DNA of 64,000 bases from the NCBI GenBank assembly GCA_031216915.1, contig CM062293.1:147878285-147942284 (forward strand). Reading direction: 5' to 3'. A model generated the notes under the pieces. That model was given only the letters and a program-made list of their open reading frames with translations. It was not told the origin of the DNA and searched no databases. Origin of the DNA: Pictodentalium vernedei. Its lineage: Eukaryota; Mollusca; Scaphopoda; Dentaliida; Dentaliidae. A program made the position numbers and the translations under genes. This document shows, piece by piece, positions 21,232 to 32,660 of the stretch. How positions within the stretch are numbered: position 1 is the first letter of the stretch; every line of letters begins with the position of its first letter.

Positions 21232-23146
21232 AAATGAAAGTGTCAATGACACTGTAGCTCAACTTGTTTAACCCTTTACCCAACGAATCGGCCACATCTG
21301 CCCACGCAATATGCAAATTCAGCGGTTGAAAAAATATTATTTTTCAAAAAATTTCAACAAAACCACATCATGTGACCCCTCGTTGGAACGAGCTCGTTGA
21401 GCTAGTTCCAACGAGGGGTCACATGATATGGTTTTGTTGAAATTTTTTGAAAAATTTGAAAAAAATGATATTTAAAATAATAAATTTTGATATCATTTGT
21501 GTTGGGTAAAGGATTAAGACATGTACATGTATACATGTATAGTATGTGACACAGCAATGACAAACATCTAGGTAATGACCTGATAACAAAGGTACATGTA
21601 AAGTATTGTAACGGTCTGTACATAAATGCTGACCATAGCCTGCAACAAATATATAGGTAAAGTATTGTAAAAGTGGGGTGACAGTTAGATGCTAAACTAG
21701 AAAAGAAATCTTTGAGTCCCAGAGTGAGTCTGACTGAACCCAAAAATATTTGTTCTCATAGAACAGTGATAACAAAGGGGCACCCAAAAACACTCATTCC
21801 TGTCACAAGGTGATAACAAAGGTACCCCAAGAAATTTTGTGAAGATCAGTTCATAAATACAGACTCTAGCCCGAGCCGTATTGACATGTGCACTTACTGT
21901 GTATAAGTGGCACTGAACAAATCAAAGTTCATCTAATTTGCATAATTTCTGCACGAGAAAAAAACACGTATTATATGTGATGTATTCTATGTTACTAAAC
22001 ATTCCTACAAAAATTTATTAAAATCAGAACTTTCATACAAAAGTTCTGTACAAAAAACTGATTGAATTATTTTGGTACAAAAAGGCTGCTGGTGGCCATC
22101 TTGAATTTTGGACCACACCCCAAAACACTTGTTCTCGTCCCACGGTGATAACAAAGGTACCCAAGAAGTTTCATAAAGATCGGTTCATAAATACAGCCTT
22201 TAGCCTGAGCCGTATAGAAGTTGTGTACAAAAAACTGACTGAACCTAATTTGGTACAAAATGGCCATTGGCAGCCATCTTGCCATTTTTGGACCGCACCC
22301 AGAAACACTCGTGTGCATCCCAAGTTGATAACAAAGGTACCCAAGAAGTTTTGTGAAGATCGGTTCATAAATACAGCCTCTAGCCCGAGCCATATTGACA
22401 CATACACTTACTGTGTATAAGTAGCACTGAATAAATCAAAGTTCATCTAATTTGCATAATTTATGCACAAGAAAAAAACCCGTATTATATGTGATGTATC
22501 CCATGGTACTAAACATTCACACAAAAAGTTATTCAAATCAGCACTTTCATATGGAAGTTCTGCGCAATAATCTGATTGCACCTAATTTTGTACAAAATGG
22601 CTGCCAGCGGCCATCTTGAATTTCAGACCGGACCCAAAAACACTTGTTCTTGTCCCACGGTGATAACAAAGGTACCCAAGAACTTTCGTAAAGATCGGTT
22701 CATAAATTCAGTCTCTAGCCCGAGCCATATTGGCATTTGCAGTTACAGTGCTGAAAGTAACACTAAATAAATCAAAGTTAGTCTAATTTGCATAATTTAT
22801 GCATGAGAAAAAAACCTGTATTATATGTGATGTATCCCATCATACTAAACATTCATACAAAAAATTATTCAAATCAGAGCTTTCACATGGAAGTTCTGTG
22901 CAAAAATCTGATTGCACCTAATTTTGTACAAAATGGCTGCCAGTGACCATCTTGAATTTCAGACCGGACCCAAAAACACTCGTTCTCGTCTCACGGTGAT
23001 AACAAAGGTACCTAAGAAGTTTCCTAAAGATCGGTTCATAAATATGGCCTCTAGCCCGAGCCGTGTGTACGGTGTGACGGACGGACAGACAGATGGACGA
23101 CAGGCCATGACAACACCTCAAATTTGGCTTCGCCAAAGTTGAGCTA
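21232..23146 (+). mobile_element. Array-bearing repeat with ~336-bp units
   Basis: Begins AAGTGTCAATGACACTGTAG and ends GCTTCGCCAAAGTTGAGCTAA. The anchor GATAACAAAGGTAC occurs near 21811, 22147, 22327, 22664 and 22999: spacing ~336 bp, except one unit shortened to 180 bp. Each unit has TTTGCATAATTTxTGCACGAGA, an AAAATGGC..GGCCATCTTGAATTT block, and AGATCGGTTCATAAAT. A GACGGACGGACAGACAG tract precedes the 3' end. A TTAA MITE (21268-21517) is inserted near the left end. Confidence 0.65.
21268..21517. mobile_element. TTAA MITE, subfamily B
   Basis: TTAACCCTTTACCCAACGAA to GTTGGGTAAAGGATTAA. Central arms CAACAAAACCACATCATGTG / CACATGATATGGTTTTGTTG flank the GGAACGAGCTCG core. Confidence 0.85.
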
Positions 23147-23989
23147 AACCCCTATTGCATTACTCCACCATTGTTGTGTGCCAATCACATTATAGCTTCT
23201 CAATACTGCGTAGTTTGTCCATCAATTCTGGCTTGCCGGAAAACGAGATTTGCAACTATTCTAATCCATATCATGCCTCAAGCTCTCAAGCCACCAGTCT
23301 AATTCTGTAAGGAACTTGACCCTGTTATGGTCTGGAAACAATTTAGCCCTTTAACCAATGCAGACAATATCAAATTTGATGATTATTTTAAATAGTAATT
23401 GTTTTAAATCTTTTAAAATATTTCAACAAAGAAAAATTTCATCATTTGCCCCCTCACTGGAACGAGCTCATTCTAAAGAGGGGCCACATAAAATGGTTCT
23501 GTTGGTGTTCTACTGGTGGAAACAACCTCGTATAAGCTTACAGCTTATTGTTGGATCCACACTTACTTTTACTGATATAATTGTATATATATGAGAACTG
23601 GAAATAAATTTTGTTTAAACAAGCAAATTCTGTGAATTTATGTCTCCTGCTGGGCAGCAGTTTCAAGAGGAATTAATGCATCCAGTGGAAAATAGTTGAG
23701 TTGCAAGTGGAAGTTATTTAGAAGAGACAGAACAGACAGTGCTTCAGACAGTGGTTATCAGATTTATTTTTACAGAGGTCACTGTCAAAGCAAGTAAAGT
23801 GATGTGGAGAATAACTGTGAGAATCACTAAAAATTAAGACTGTATACAGGAGACATATTACATAAAACTGATGTGAAAAGTGTTAACCAACCTGTAAAGC
23901 TTGGGACTGGAAGTTAATGAAACCTTGGAAGTGATGTCCAGATAATATGGTGGTCTGTATATGGTACTGGGAGAGTCTGACTTTGTAGA
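23147..23989. other. Degenerate MITE and unassigned sequence
   Basis: 23342-23512 is a worn copy of the TTAA MITE (CCCTTTAACCAATGCAGAC..CCCCTCACTGGAACGAGCTC). The rest shows no gene or repeat I recognise. Confidence 0.45.
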
Positions 23990-25250
23990 GTTGCAAAAGA
24001 AGTAATGATGAAGACATATTCTGGTCTCACAATGATAACAAAGATACCCAAGAAGTTTCGTGAAGATCGTTTCATAAATACGGCTTTTAGTCCGAGGTGC
24101 ATTGATGCATGGGCAGACAGAGAGGCAGACGGACAAATTTTCGGTACAAAATTTCCCACATTCGAACGTGACCTAGGTATTGATAAAAGTAATTCATATA
24201 TGAAATTTCACTGAAATCGATTGACTCTAAGGAAAGTTACAGTCTGGAAACCATCAGCCAATCAAATTTAAGCAACCTAAGTAAATATGCACGGAAAATG
24301 CCCATGTTCGAACTTGGACCCACAACTGATTAAAGTGATCTACTACCCAAATTTCATCAAAATCGACTGACTGTAAGGAAAGTTAGAGACTGGAAACGAA
24401 AAACATGGAAGGTGTGCACTAACTGTGTATTAGTAGTAGCATTGAATAAATCAAAGTTTCCCTAACTTGCATAATTTTTGTACGAGAACAAAACCCGTAT
24501 TATATGTGATGTATTGCATGTTACTAAACATTCATACAAAAATTTTATTCAAATCCGAACTTTCATATAGAAGTTCTGTACAAAAACTGATTACACCCAA
24601 TTTCGGAACAAAATGGGCACCAGGCATAATTTTTGCACGAGAACAAAACCCGTATTATATGTGATGTATTGCATGTTACTAAACATTCATACAAAAATTT
24701 ATTCAAATCCGAACTTTCATATAGAAGTTTTGTACAAAAAACTGATTACACCCAATTTTGGAACAAAATGGCTGCTGGTGGCCATCTTGAATTTTGGACC
24801 AAACCCCAAAACACATATTCTGGTCTCACAATGATAACAAAGATACCCAAGAAGTTTCGTGAAGATCGGTTCATAAATACGGCTTTTAGTCTGAGGTGCG
24901 TTGACGCACAGGGCAGACAGACAGATTTTCGGTACAAAATTTCCCACATTCGAACTTGACCTAGGTATAGATAAAAGTAATCCATTTATGAAATTTCATC
25001 GAAATCGGTTCATTTTAAGGAAAGTTAGAGTCTGGAAACCACCAGCCAATCAAATTTCAGCAACCTAATTAAATAAGCACGGAAAATGCCCATATTCGAA
25101 ATTAGGCACACAATTTATCAAAGTGATCCACTACCCAAATTTCATCGAAAACCGGACACAGTAAGGAAAGTTAGAATCTGGAAACGAAAAACACGGAAGG
25201 ACGGAAGGACACCCCAAATTTAATATCTCCCGTTTTTTTTCAAAAAGCGG
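23990..25250 (+). repeat. Two diverged units of the 336-bp-type array
   Basis: GATAACAAAGATACCCAAGA at 24026 and 24830 and repeated ATTTTTGCACGAGAACAAAA / CCCGTATTATATGTGATGTA blocks (24470 and 24630) show relation to the array at 21.2-23.1 kb. A second sub-unit with GGAAAGTTAGAGTCTGGAAAC recurs near 24370, 25020 and 25160. It contains a recent ~170-bp direct duplication (24467-24600 against 24625-24760). The 5' end is not seen. Confidence 0.5.
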
Positions 25251-25258
25251 AAGACAAC

Positions 25259-25342
25259 TGTATGGTTCTGTTGAAATGTTTTGAAAAATAATATTCATTC
25301 AACTGCTGAATTATGTTGGGGATTCGTTAGATAAAGGGTTAA
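25259..25342. mobile_element. TTAA MITE, subfamily B half copy
   Basis: TGGTTCTGTTGAAATGTTTT..ATTCGTTAGATAAAGGGTTAA is one arm of subfamily B; the other arm is missing. Confidence 0.6.
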
Positions 25343-26090
25343 ATAGTCCATTGACCATGTTTAGATTCTCACTTGTCTGGAATTTTTCACTCTCTCGGAA
25401 AAGCGAACTTACAATTAGCTTTTCCGACTAACTGAAATATTCCAGACAATTGAATCTGATATACCATAAACATTCATTTTCTTTGACACAACTCAGGAAA
25501 TGTTGCTCAATCAATACTTGATTTCACTGAATCTTTTATGACATTACCATTAAGAATGAAGACTCACTACATCCCTAGTTTTATGATTACACTACATAGT
25601 TCCACTAATTGTACTTATATCTTGGTGGATTTGAGCTGAATTAAATACTTTTTGATTAGAATATCTATGAATGGGGCACATAATAATATCTACATATCTT
25701 TGTGCATGAAGGAACATCACATTACATCAGTAGTAGTCTGTGAGTAAACAATCAGTTCCAAAACAGCACGGAATTCCACTTGGAACTGGAATGGTGACCT
25801 TATAGTTTGTTCATGCCTCATGATGCCTGTCACAAAAATGAGATTCATGTGATGTGCACATGATTCGAGGTGCAAATTTTACAAACTTGAAAAAAAAACG
25901 TTGAACACTTTGGACTGATACTCCATTTGGGATCTGTTTGAAAAGATATCACACAATCATTTTTTTGTGTGAAGCTGATCCACCAAAATATAAAATGTAA
26001 TAAAGCCCATATTCTTGACAGCGATATCAAATAAAGTTGAATCCAGGCCTCTCAGTATTGTACTTACTTATAAGTAATGGTGTGCTTAGT
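25343..26090. other. No gene seen
   Basis: AT-rich sequence. A partly palindromic stretch at 25376-25446 (TCTGGAATTTTTCACTCTCT..GAATATTCCAGA-like arms) is the only structure noticed. Confidence 0.4.
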
Positions 26091-26587
26091 TGGTGGATAT
26101 ATCACGGTTTTGGCCATTATGCTGGGTAAAGGGTTAACTGGTTGAGTGCTAAAAGCAACTATCATGGGCTCTACTGAAAAGTGCTGCAAGCCACTTTAAT
26201 GACTTTAGACTGTTTGCTTAGGCTTGTTGTTTTCATATCAGTAGAAAATACATATTTATATAAAGCTGTTTTGTTACAATTTATTGGAGAGTGCCAACAG
26301 GCACTTTTCAATACATTATAACAAAACAATTATTATTGAACAAAATCTTGCAAAACTAAGACTTCCCGAGCTGGTTACATGGCATCTTTGAAAAAAACCC
26401 TGTTAATTGAATAGCCACTTTGCCAATGAAAATTATTCAATTAGCAGGAGTATTCAGTTAACAGGGATTGTGTCACTTCCCTGTATTCTAGAGAGAAACT
26501 GGTTTTGTGGAAATGTTTTGAAAAAAGTGAAAAAATGATATTTAAAATAACAAATTTTGATATCGTCTGCATTGGGTAAAGTGTTAA
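26091..26587. repeat. Two half MITEs around another repeat
   Basis: 26091-26137 is a subfamily A end (GGTTTTGGCCATTATGCTGG, then GTAAAGGGTTAA). 26503-26587 is a subfamily B end (GATATCGTCTGCATTGGGTA). Between them, TTGTTACAATTTATTGGAGA and GTGCCAACAGGCAC match, in reverse orientation, a segment at 36190-36260, so this is another dispersed family. Confidence 0.5.
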
Positions 26588-26768
26588 CAAACTACAGACC
26601 CAGATTAAATTTTTATTGTTCTTAGAAATTTTATTTAGTTTCTAATTAAATGATACTTGCTAATCAGAAAAAGCATCACTTGAATTTAAGTGGTATAAGA
26701 TGTTACCCGATTAAATGTCCAAATCCATCTCAAGCAGTGCACAGAAAGAGACATTCCAATGTTATATT

Positions 26769-26937
26769 TTAACACTTTGAACTCGCAAGACCGATTTTGA
26801 TAACTGCAGTCTGCAGCCAGATGGCTGCAGACTGTAGTTATTATTTTATCCTCCCTGAATATTGACATTGGAGTGACCGATCTCACTGTAATTGTACACA
26901 AAGGAGATACGATTCCAGAAAACTAGGGTTTAAAGGA
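26769..26937. mobile_element. TTAA-type MITE, family C
   Basis: Starts TTAACACTTTGAACTC and has a central palindrome AACTGCAGTCTGCAGCC / GGCTGCAGACTGTAGTT. A second copy in the opposite orientation is at about 50277-50520. The right end is TTAC instead of TTAA. Confidence 0.6.
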
Positions 26938-26967
26938 TTACATTTTATCGTTGGAAACAATATATAT

Positions 26968-27131
26968 GGGTTATATACACATGGTGTTTGTAAAAAATCT
27001 TTTATCGTGACGAGAGCGTTTTCGGGGGCATATATAGCTACGAGTCGCGCAGCGACGAGTAGCTATATAGCCCCCGAAAACGCTCGAGTCGCGATAAAAG
27101 ATTTTTTACAAACACCATGTGTATATAACCC
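26968..27131. repeat. 164-bp CpG-containing palindrome
   Basis: Arms of about 80 bp start GGGTTATATACACATGGTGT and end ..ACACCATGTGTATATAACCC. They contain TTTTTTATCG-like, CGTTTTCGGGGGC and GCTACGAG blocks with several CpGs, and a centre near 27049. Nearly perfect; a few mismatches flank the centre. Confidence 0.85.
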
Positions 27132-27831
27132 TTTTATCTACACCCCCACCTCCCCCACTCCCGTAATAAAACAAGTTTTGATTAACAAATGCAGACCACT
27201 AAAAATAATCTAGTCTTCAACCAGATAATCACTAATGTGAAAAATATCTGGTTATTTGTACTTTCCGACGTTTGACGTCACATTTTGAAAAATGTTGAAG
27301 AAACTGAATTCCCAGTGACGTTTGAACGTCAGGATAATTAAAGTCTCGAAGGGTGAAATAATCTCATTTGAAAAAGTGTAAGTTACTAATTTTTACTCTT
27401 TTCCGTCAAATTTTATTTTTACAATTCAGTAAGTTTAATTAATGGCCTTCTTTTTTTATTCAATACATTTCGATAAATACGCCCCGTTTTATTTGTTTCG
27501 ATCTGCGGCAGCGATAATTAGTTATTCAAAGTGTTGAATGAAATAGTACGTCATGCAAATGAGATGGGCGTGAACGTTGTATTCTTGCGATATCACGTGA
27601 CTTTTATTCTTACTGCAGTAACGATAGAAGATTTGTTATTGACGGCGAGTTTTCGATAATGATAAAAGATAAAACGTTACTGTTTTTACGTATAAAGTAG
27701 ATAAATGCCTACAACGTCTCACTGGAACAAGCTCAATTCCAATGAGAGACTACAAGCTATGTTTTTTGAAGTAAATGGTAAATTTACGTAACTTTTTTTG
27801 GAAATAAATGTTTTTTACTTGTTAAGTTTGG
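27132..27831. promoter_or_regulatory. Possible regulatory cluster, otherwise empty
   Basis: A perfect CRE TGACGTCA at 27273-27280, a second half-palindromic GACGTTTGAACGTC near 27317, an octamer ATGCAAAT at 27553-27560 close to GGGCGTG, and an E-box CACGTGAC at 27594-27601 lie within 330 bp. No ORF starts nearby. 27700-27780 also has a worn GGAACAAGCTCAATTCC MITE core. Function is inference from motifs alone. Confidence 0.25.
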
Positions 27832-27990
27832 TTAACCCTTTAACCAATGTAATAGCAAAAACCAGTCTGTGCTATTCACAAAAATCACCATTTAATTTTC
27901 ATTATTTTTTTCATTTTTTGGCTCAAAAACATGGTTTATGAGCTCAATTAGCTCATTCCAATGAGGGGTCATAAGCTATCTTTTTGACAT
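27832..27990. mobile_element. TTAA MITE, subfamily A, right end lost
   Basis: TTAACCCTTTAACCAATGTA then the typical A arm and core (GCTCAATTAGCTCATTCC), but no right terminus is found. Confidence 0.6.
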
Positions 27991-28072
27991 AACTAGAGTG
28001 ATGTCACCTATATAGCCCGACAGTCCCAGCAATGGCAATGCTTAGACACAAAATAGTCTGAGCAACTTTTTG

Positions 28073-28117
28073 TTAACCATTTACCTCCCGAATCTGCCAT
28101 ATCTGCACTCGTGATAT
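28073..28117. mobile_element. TTAA MITE, subfamily B left end cut by LTR element
   Basis: TTAACCATTTACCTCCCGAA then TCTGCC..ATCTGC follows the B left arm, which stops exactly where the LTR begins at 28118. Subfamily A-like sequence at 33744-33949 beyond the far LTR does not continue it. Confidence 0.55.
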
Positions 28118-28415
28118 TGTTGTAGAATCGATCCAGCTGAGAGGAGCTTCAGGTGGTGAGTTGTATTCACTATGACGCTTGATCGCCTTTTGACTGAATG
28201 ATGTGAGTTCAATACCTGGTCAGTTAGTAATTTAGTAATGTAAATGTCCAGCTGTAAGCACCTATTTTGTTGACTGTGTGTCTAGATATTTTGTACTGCT
28301 GTGTGTGGTAAACTTGGATTATTGTCGTATATTTTTGTCACAGATTTTCATATTTAAAATGTCATTTACTACATCATATCATTTTTTTAATTTGGAATAT
28401 CTTGAAAATACAACA
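28118..28415 (+). mobile_element. 5' LTR of short LTR retrotransposon
   Basis: 298 bp, starts TGTTGTAGAATCG and ends AATACAACA (TG..CA, with TGTTGTA/TACAACA inverted ends). It matches 33076-33364 along its full length except for small differences such as an extra TAGTAATT. The sequence after it begins with A and then TGG, as expected for a primer site. Confidence 0.85.
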
Positions 28416-28828
28416 ATGGCATCCGCTCGCCAACAAAAACTACACCCAAAGCCTTCCATCAACCAGATGACAAACAGCTTGAGACAGCCAACGTACAATC
28501 AGAATTCAAGAAAATAGCTCAAAGCCAAGATCGTTTAATAACACTGATGGAGACTATGGTAACAGGGCGAGAGATAGAAACACTGGGGATGGAACTGGTG
28601 AAACAGAAGTTTGGAGAAGTTGATGTGTACATGACCAGTCTTACAAGTGTGAGAACTGACATGGAGCTGAGAATGATACAATCCCAACTCGGAGAAGTAA
28701 ACGAGAAATTGAACCATCTCATGATGTCACAAAATAATGCATGTTCTGTTGGCTCACCTCCTCAATTGTTTGACAATAAAGTATCGGATGCAGTAATGCC
28801 TCAAGTTGCCTCAAGTTCCATCAAGTAA
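28416..28828 (+). pseudogene. Gag-like coiled-coil ORF of LTR element
   Basis: The ATG at 28416, one base after the LTR, opens a 33-codon frame that stops at 28517. An overlapping frame with no break continues to 28828 and encodes a charged, heptad-like stretch (KIAQSQDRLITLM, GMELVKQKFGEVD, QSQLGEVNEKLNHLM), probably a coiled coil. One frameshift near 28460-28470 would join them. The position directly after the primer site suggests a gag equivalent, but I recognise no family and see no zinc knuckle. Confidence 0.45.
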
Positions 28829-28973
28829 CATTCGTGAGCCACTGTCAGCACAGCCATCAACGTGCACGGGGAGTTAGTCAGTAAAAACTGGTATACAGCC
28901 TTTTCAGCAACAACAAGCAACAGTTTCTTCATCGTCTGAAGCTTCCCCATATTCACCTACATTTTCATGTCTT

Positions 28974-29669
28974 ATGGGGACATCACCTTATCATGAAACT
29001 CAGCAACTACAGCTCACTCCACCTTCAGCAAGAATGTGGTCACCTGCTGCATCAGTTTTGGGTGAGAGAGGATCCAAATATGTGCATAAACCTGAAAACT
29101 ATTTCAACCCCTGTAATGATGGCTCATATCCCGACAATAGAAGCTCTGATAAGAATCCGATCTCTGAGGAAGCACTACATGTTCAATCTCATTCCACAGA
29201 AGAAAACAGCTTAGTTCAGGAAAAATCATCACAAAACCATGGATGGGCGAAGAATATTTGTTATTCTGCAGTCAAACCTGATACATCGGTTGCTTTCATT
29301 TGTTGCTGTCCTAAATCATACCCAGGGCATGGGAAGTCTTTCAATGATGCAGAATTGACCCAAAAGCCAGAAATAGTTTCTTCTCGAAATTTAGTAAAAA
29401 TGTATTCCAACCCAATCCCGTCTGTGGGTATCTCTGTTGGATATGGCGTTGGAAATCTAGAGTTATCAACTGGAAATGAAGTAAGGCGACCACACTATGA
29501 AATCAGATCACTCAATTATGAAAGATACTCAAATAACAGAGAGAAAATAAAAAAGTTGTGTGAACAGAAAAATGCTGGTCCTGCTGTCTCAGCTGGTATG
29601 ACGTTGCCTTCATCAAAACTTTCAGACATTAGCACCAGCTGTAATGAAACAAATGTAGAGGGGGAGTAA
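28974..29669 (+). CDS. Unrecognised 231-codon ORF in LTR element
   Basis: The longest ORF in the element: a polar, serine- and asparagine-rich protein with no visible protease, RT, integrase or envelope motif. A short cysteine cluster ICCCPKSYPGHG sits at residues about 103-114, and a basic stretch YSNNREKIKKLCEQK near residue 184. Separated from the preceding ORF by 145 bp that contain stops. It may be the second half of a gag-like protein or an unrelated captured sequence. The stop at 29669 is followed by non-coding DNA. Confidence 0.4.
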   Translation: MGTSPYHETQQLQLTPPSARMWSPAASVLGERGSKYVHKPENYFNPCNDGSYPDNRSSDKNPISEEALHVQSHSTEENSLVQEKSSQNHGWAKNICYSAVKPDTSVAFICCCPKSYPGHGKSFNDAELTQKPEIVSSRNLVKMYSNPIPSVGISVGYGVGNLELSTGNEVRRPHYEIRSLNYERYSNNREKIKKLCEQKNAGPAVSAGMTLPSSKLSDISTSCNETNVEGE

Positions 29670-30246
29670 GGTCTTGCAACAGTGCCGAAACTGAGATTGT
29701 AAATGGTTTTAATTTGAATGAGAATTCCGTTGCTGGGATCATTTTGAATAGCATGGTCATTATACCAATGAACCACACAGTTTGGAAAGGCTACAATGAC
29801 TGGGATAACTGCCCTGACGCTAAACGCAAAGATGAATATCACCCAATCTTCTCGGAATAAATTCTGAGATACAGATAATGATTTTGCTGCCTATACAAGG
29901 CGTACAAGACTTTAAGTGAATGTGTAGAGCCATTTATTGAAAATATCCCTGGCAAATAAAAAACAATAATGAGGTTATTAGCTTCATTACTGGCATTTGG
30001 GTTTTTACCTTTCTAATGGATGGAATTTCCAGTGTATTATTTCAACTGTTATTTTGAGCTGAACAATGAGGTTATTCGCTTCACTGTGAAATTGTTCCTA
30101 TCTATTTGAGTCTACACATTTCTTAGTCTCTTTTGTTAGAATGTCCTGGTTTTCAGTAGTTTGTATGAATGTGTTCTTTAGCACTTTAGATTAAAATTTA
30201 GTTTGTTAAATATTGCACCGTTTTGCACTTCGTTTGAAGCACAGCT
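29670..30246 (+). other. LTR element non-coding region with repeated motif
   Basis: Holds two copies of an imperfect palindrome ATGAGGTTATTxGCTTCA (29969-29987 and 30066-30083). Two more copies are at 32882-32902 and 32968-32988, beyond three inserted MITEs. No ORF. Confidence 0.6.
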
Positions 30247-30486
30247 TTAACCCTTTACCCAACGCAGACGATATCAAAATTTATTATTTTAAATATCATT
30301 TTTTCAAAAAATTTCAACAAAACCATGTCATGTGACCCCTCGTTGGAACGAGCTCGATGAGCTCGTTCCAACGAGGGGTCACGTGATATGGTTTTGTTGA
30401 AATTTTTTGAAAAATAATATTTTTTCAACTGCTGAATTTGCATATTACGCGGGCGGATGCGCCCGATTCGTTGGGTAAAGGGTTAA
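30247..30486. mobile_element. TTAA MITE, subfamily B (reverse)
   Basis: TTAACCCTTTACCCAACGCA to CGTTGGGTAAAGGGTTAA, 240 bp. The core ACCCCTCGTTGGAACGAGCT is mirrored with very few mismatches. Inserted in the non-coding part of the LTR element. Confidence 0.9.
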
Positions 30487-30861
30487 GCTCACCTTACTTT
30501 CATTCTACAAACATTGCTTGAAATTGATTGTCGATGTTTATTACCAAACCACTCAACTACAGTATTGCTGGTATCTTTGTATTTTGTCCACCACCTGTCA
30601 TGCAACTGACGTTTAGTGACAAACAGATAAATCTGAGATCTGTGTAATAAATCTGACATCCACATGACACTTAAAGTCTTTCTATTGTTTGGCAAAAAAA
30701 CTAAATGTATGAGAAACTATTTTGTGAATTATAATACAGGTTCGAAATTAGTTGATTACACAAAACATTCTCAACAGGTTAGAAATTGCAGTTCAATTCA
30801 TTAAAATATCGCAATAATTATTGTAATAGTTGGTTGCTGCATCAATGTAACTTTCAGTCTA

Positions 30862-32039
30862 TTAACCCTTTACCCAACGTAATGGCCAAAACCGGCCAGC
30901 GCTATTCTAAAAAATCGCCAATTAATTTTCATTATTTTTTTCATTTTTTGTCTCAAAAACATAGGCTATGATCCCTCATTGGAACGAGCTCGTCGAGCCA
31001 CTAGGCCAAGCCACCGACCTACTTTGATATAGGAAAAAGAAAATATAACGTTTTAATGAGCCGGCTTAGAGCTGGTTGTAGCGGTCTGAATAGCAACTTG
31101 TTCAACAATTACGTTAGTAGCTCACCACAATGTAGATGTGGAAATCAAAAAGAAGATGTTGAACACTTTTTTAAACACCGTCTACTCTATGTGGCACCCT
31201 GACACGATCTGATCTCGTCACTGGGACTCACTGACAGTAATGAGGTGTCGGTTGATTCACTTCTGTATGGAGACTACCAACGATCCGATAGTGATAATAT
31301 TGTTATGTGCACTGCTGTACAAAGGTTTATAAAGAATACCAAGAGGTTTAACGAAAGCTAAGTACATTGAAAATATGCAAATACTGCATATAAAGAATCC
31401 CCATCTCCCCCTTAAGCCATAGTCATGTCGCCGATTTGGAGCCTTCCTGTACAGGGTGCACTCCATAATGGAATTCACTTGGTACTGGGCCTACTGGCTG
31501 GCTCCTGGACGACAGTGTGCTCAGTCTCTGAGTGTCACTCTGTGATTAGTCATAAACTTGGCCATGTCCAAATCCTAAACCATCTGATTCTGAAAGAACA
31601 TGCGCACACGGTTTGTCAATGAAGCGGTTTAACGCGGCGAGGGTGATGCCTCACTGTACATATGTGTGATGATGTTGAGCAGGAAATCGCCAAGTTCTCC
31701 TCCTTTTTTTATCTTTGTTGTTATAAGTTCAACGTCACTAAATCATCTGTTCTTCACTCAAACTCGACAATGCATCTTCATTTCTTATTTCTATATAATG
31801 TGATTGATAGAATATGTATGTATTTGTTCTTCAAATTTTGTTGCCTTCTTCTGTATGTTTGTATATCTGTTCGAGGAGCAGAGGGTTATGTAAGTGGAAA
31901 GCACTTGTCCGCCAATCCTTGTTTGCATGTTTAATGGCAAATAAAATATGTTTAAACTAAAAAAAAAATGAAAAAAATTAATTATTCAAAAAACGTTTTT
32001 GCAAGTGTCGTCTGCTTTTCATGTTAGGTAAAGGGTTAA
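30862..32039. mobile_element. TTAA MITE, subfamily A, split by LINE
   Basis: Left arm 30862-31002 (TTAACCCTTTACCCAACGTA to GAACGAGCTCGTCGAGC) and right arm about 31965-32039 (to ATGTTAGGTAAAGGGTTAA). A LINE fragment sits in the centre of the palindrome, and about 45 bp of the right arm are missing. Confidence 0.8.
31003..31968 (+). pseudogene. 5'-truncated LINE, C-terminal end and 3' UTR
   Basis: An ATG at 31056 opens a frame with SRLRAGCSGLNSNLF and the finger CRCG..EDVEHFF near 31130-31165, the C-terminal end typical of APE-type LINE ORF2 (compare CQCG..ETPEHFL in the LINE at 12.4 kb). After a stop, the same frame continues with SLLYGDYQ and TAVQRFIKNTKRF. The 3' end is GCAAATAAAATATGTTTAAAC followed by A-rich sequence. 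Standing in the core of a MITE palindrome, it marks the MITE as older. Confidence 0.75.
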
Positions 32040-32410
32040 AACATAGATCTCAATTTATTGTTTTCCATAAGTTCTCTCAGATATTGATTCAGTGTTTATG
32101 GCAAATCGGTAATGGTAATTTTCATTTCTACAAAATTACATGTAGTTCAGTTATACAGGACATTTCACTTCTCAAATACAGTCTTACCTCAAGCAATTCC
32201 ACAAAACTGCTTTTCTAGTTACTCTCATGAAATAAAAAACAGTAAAAAGGTTCTGTATTAATAGTGTTTCTATCCAGGCTTTCTCTGCTACTGCTATGTT
32301 TCTAAATTTCACTATTTAAAAATGTTTGTTCGATTTCTTGTGGAATGACAAAAACATATTCTTGGCTCTAATCATCTTATGAATGAAACCTCATCTTGGC
32401 TATTCTCTTC

Positions 32411-32660
32411 TTAACCCTTTACCCAACGAATCGCCCGCATCCGCCCACGTAATAAGTAAATTCAGCAGTTGAAAAATATTATTTTTCAAACAATTTCAAC
32501 AAAACCATATCATGTGACCCCCCTCGTTGGAACGAGCTCGTCGAGCTCGTTCCAACGAGGGATCACATGATATGGTTTTGTTGAAATTATTTGAAAAATT
32601 TGAAAAAATGATATTTAAAATAATAAATTTTGATATCGTCTGCGTTGGGTAAAGGGTTAA
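32411..32660. mobile_element. TTAA MITE, subfamily B
   Basis: TTAACCCTTTACCCAACGAA to GCGTTGGGTAAAGGGTTAA, exactly 250 bp including both TTAA, with an almost perfect core. Confidence 0.9.
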
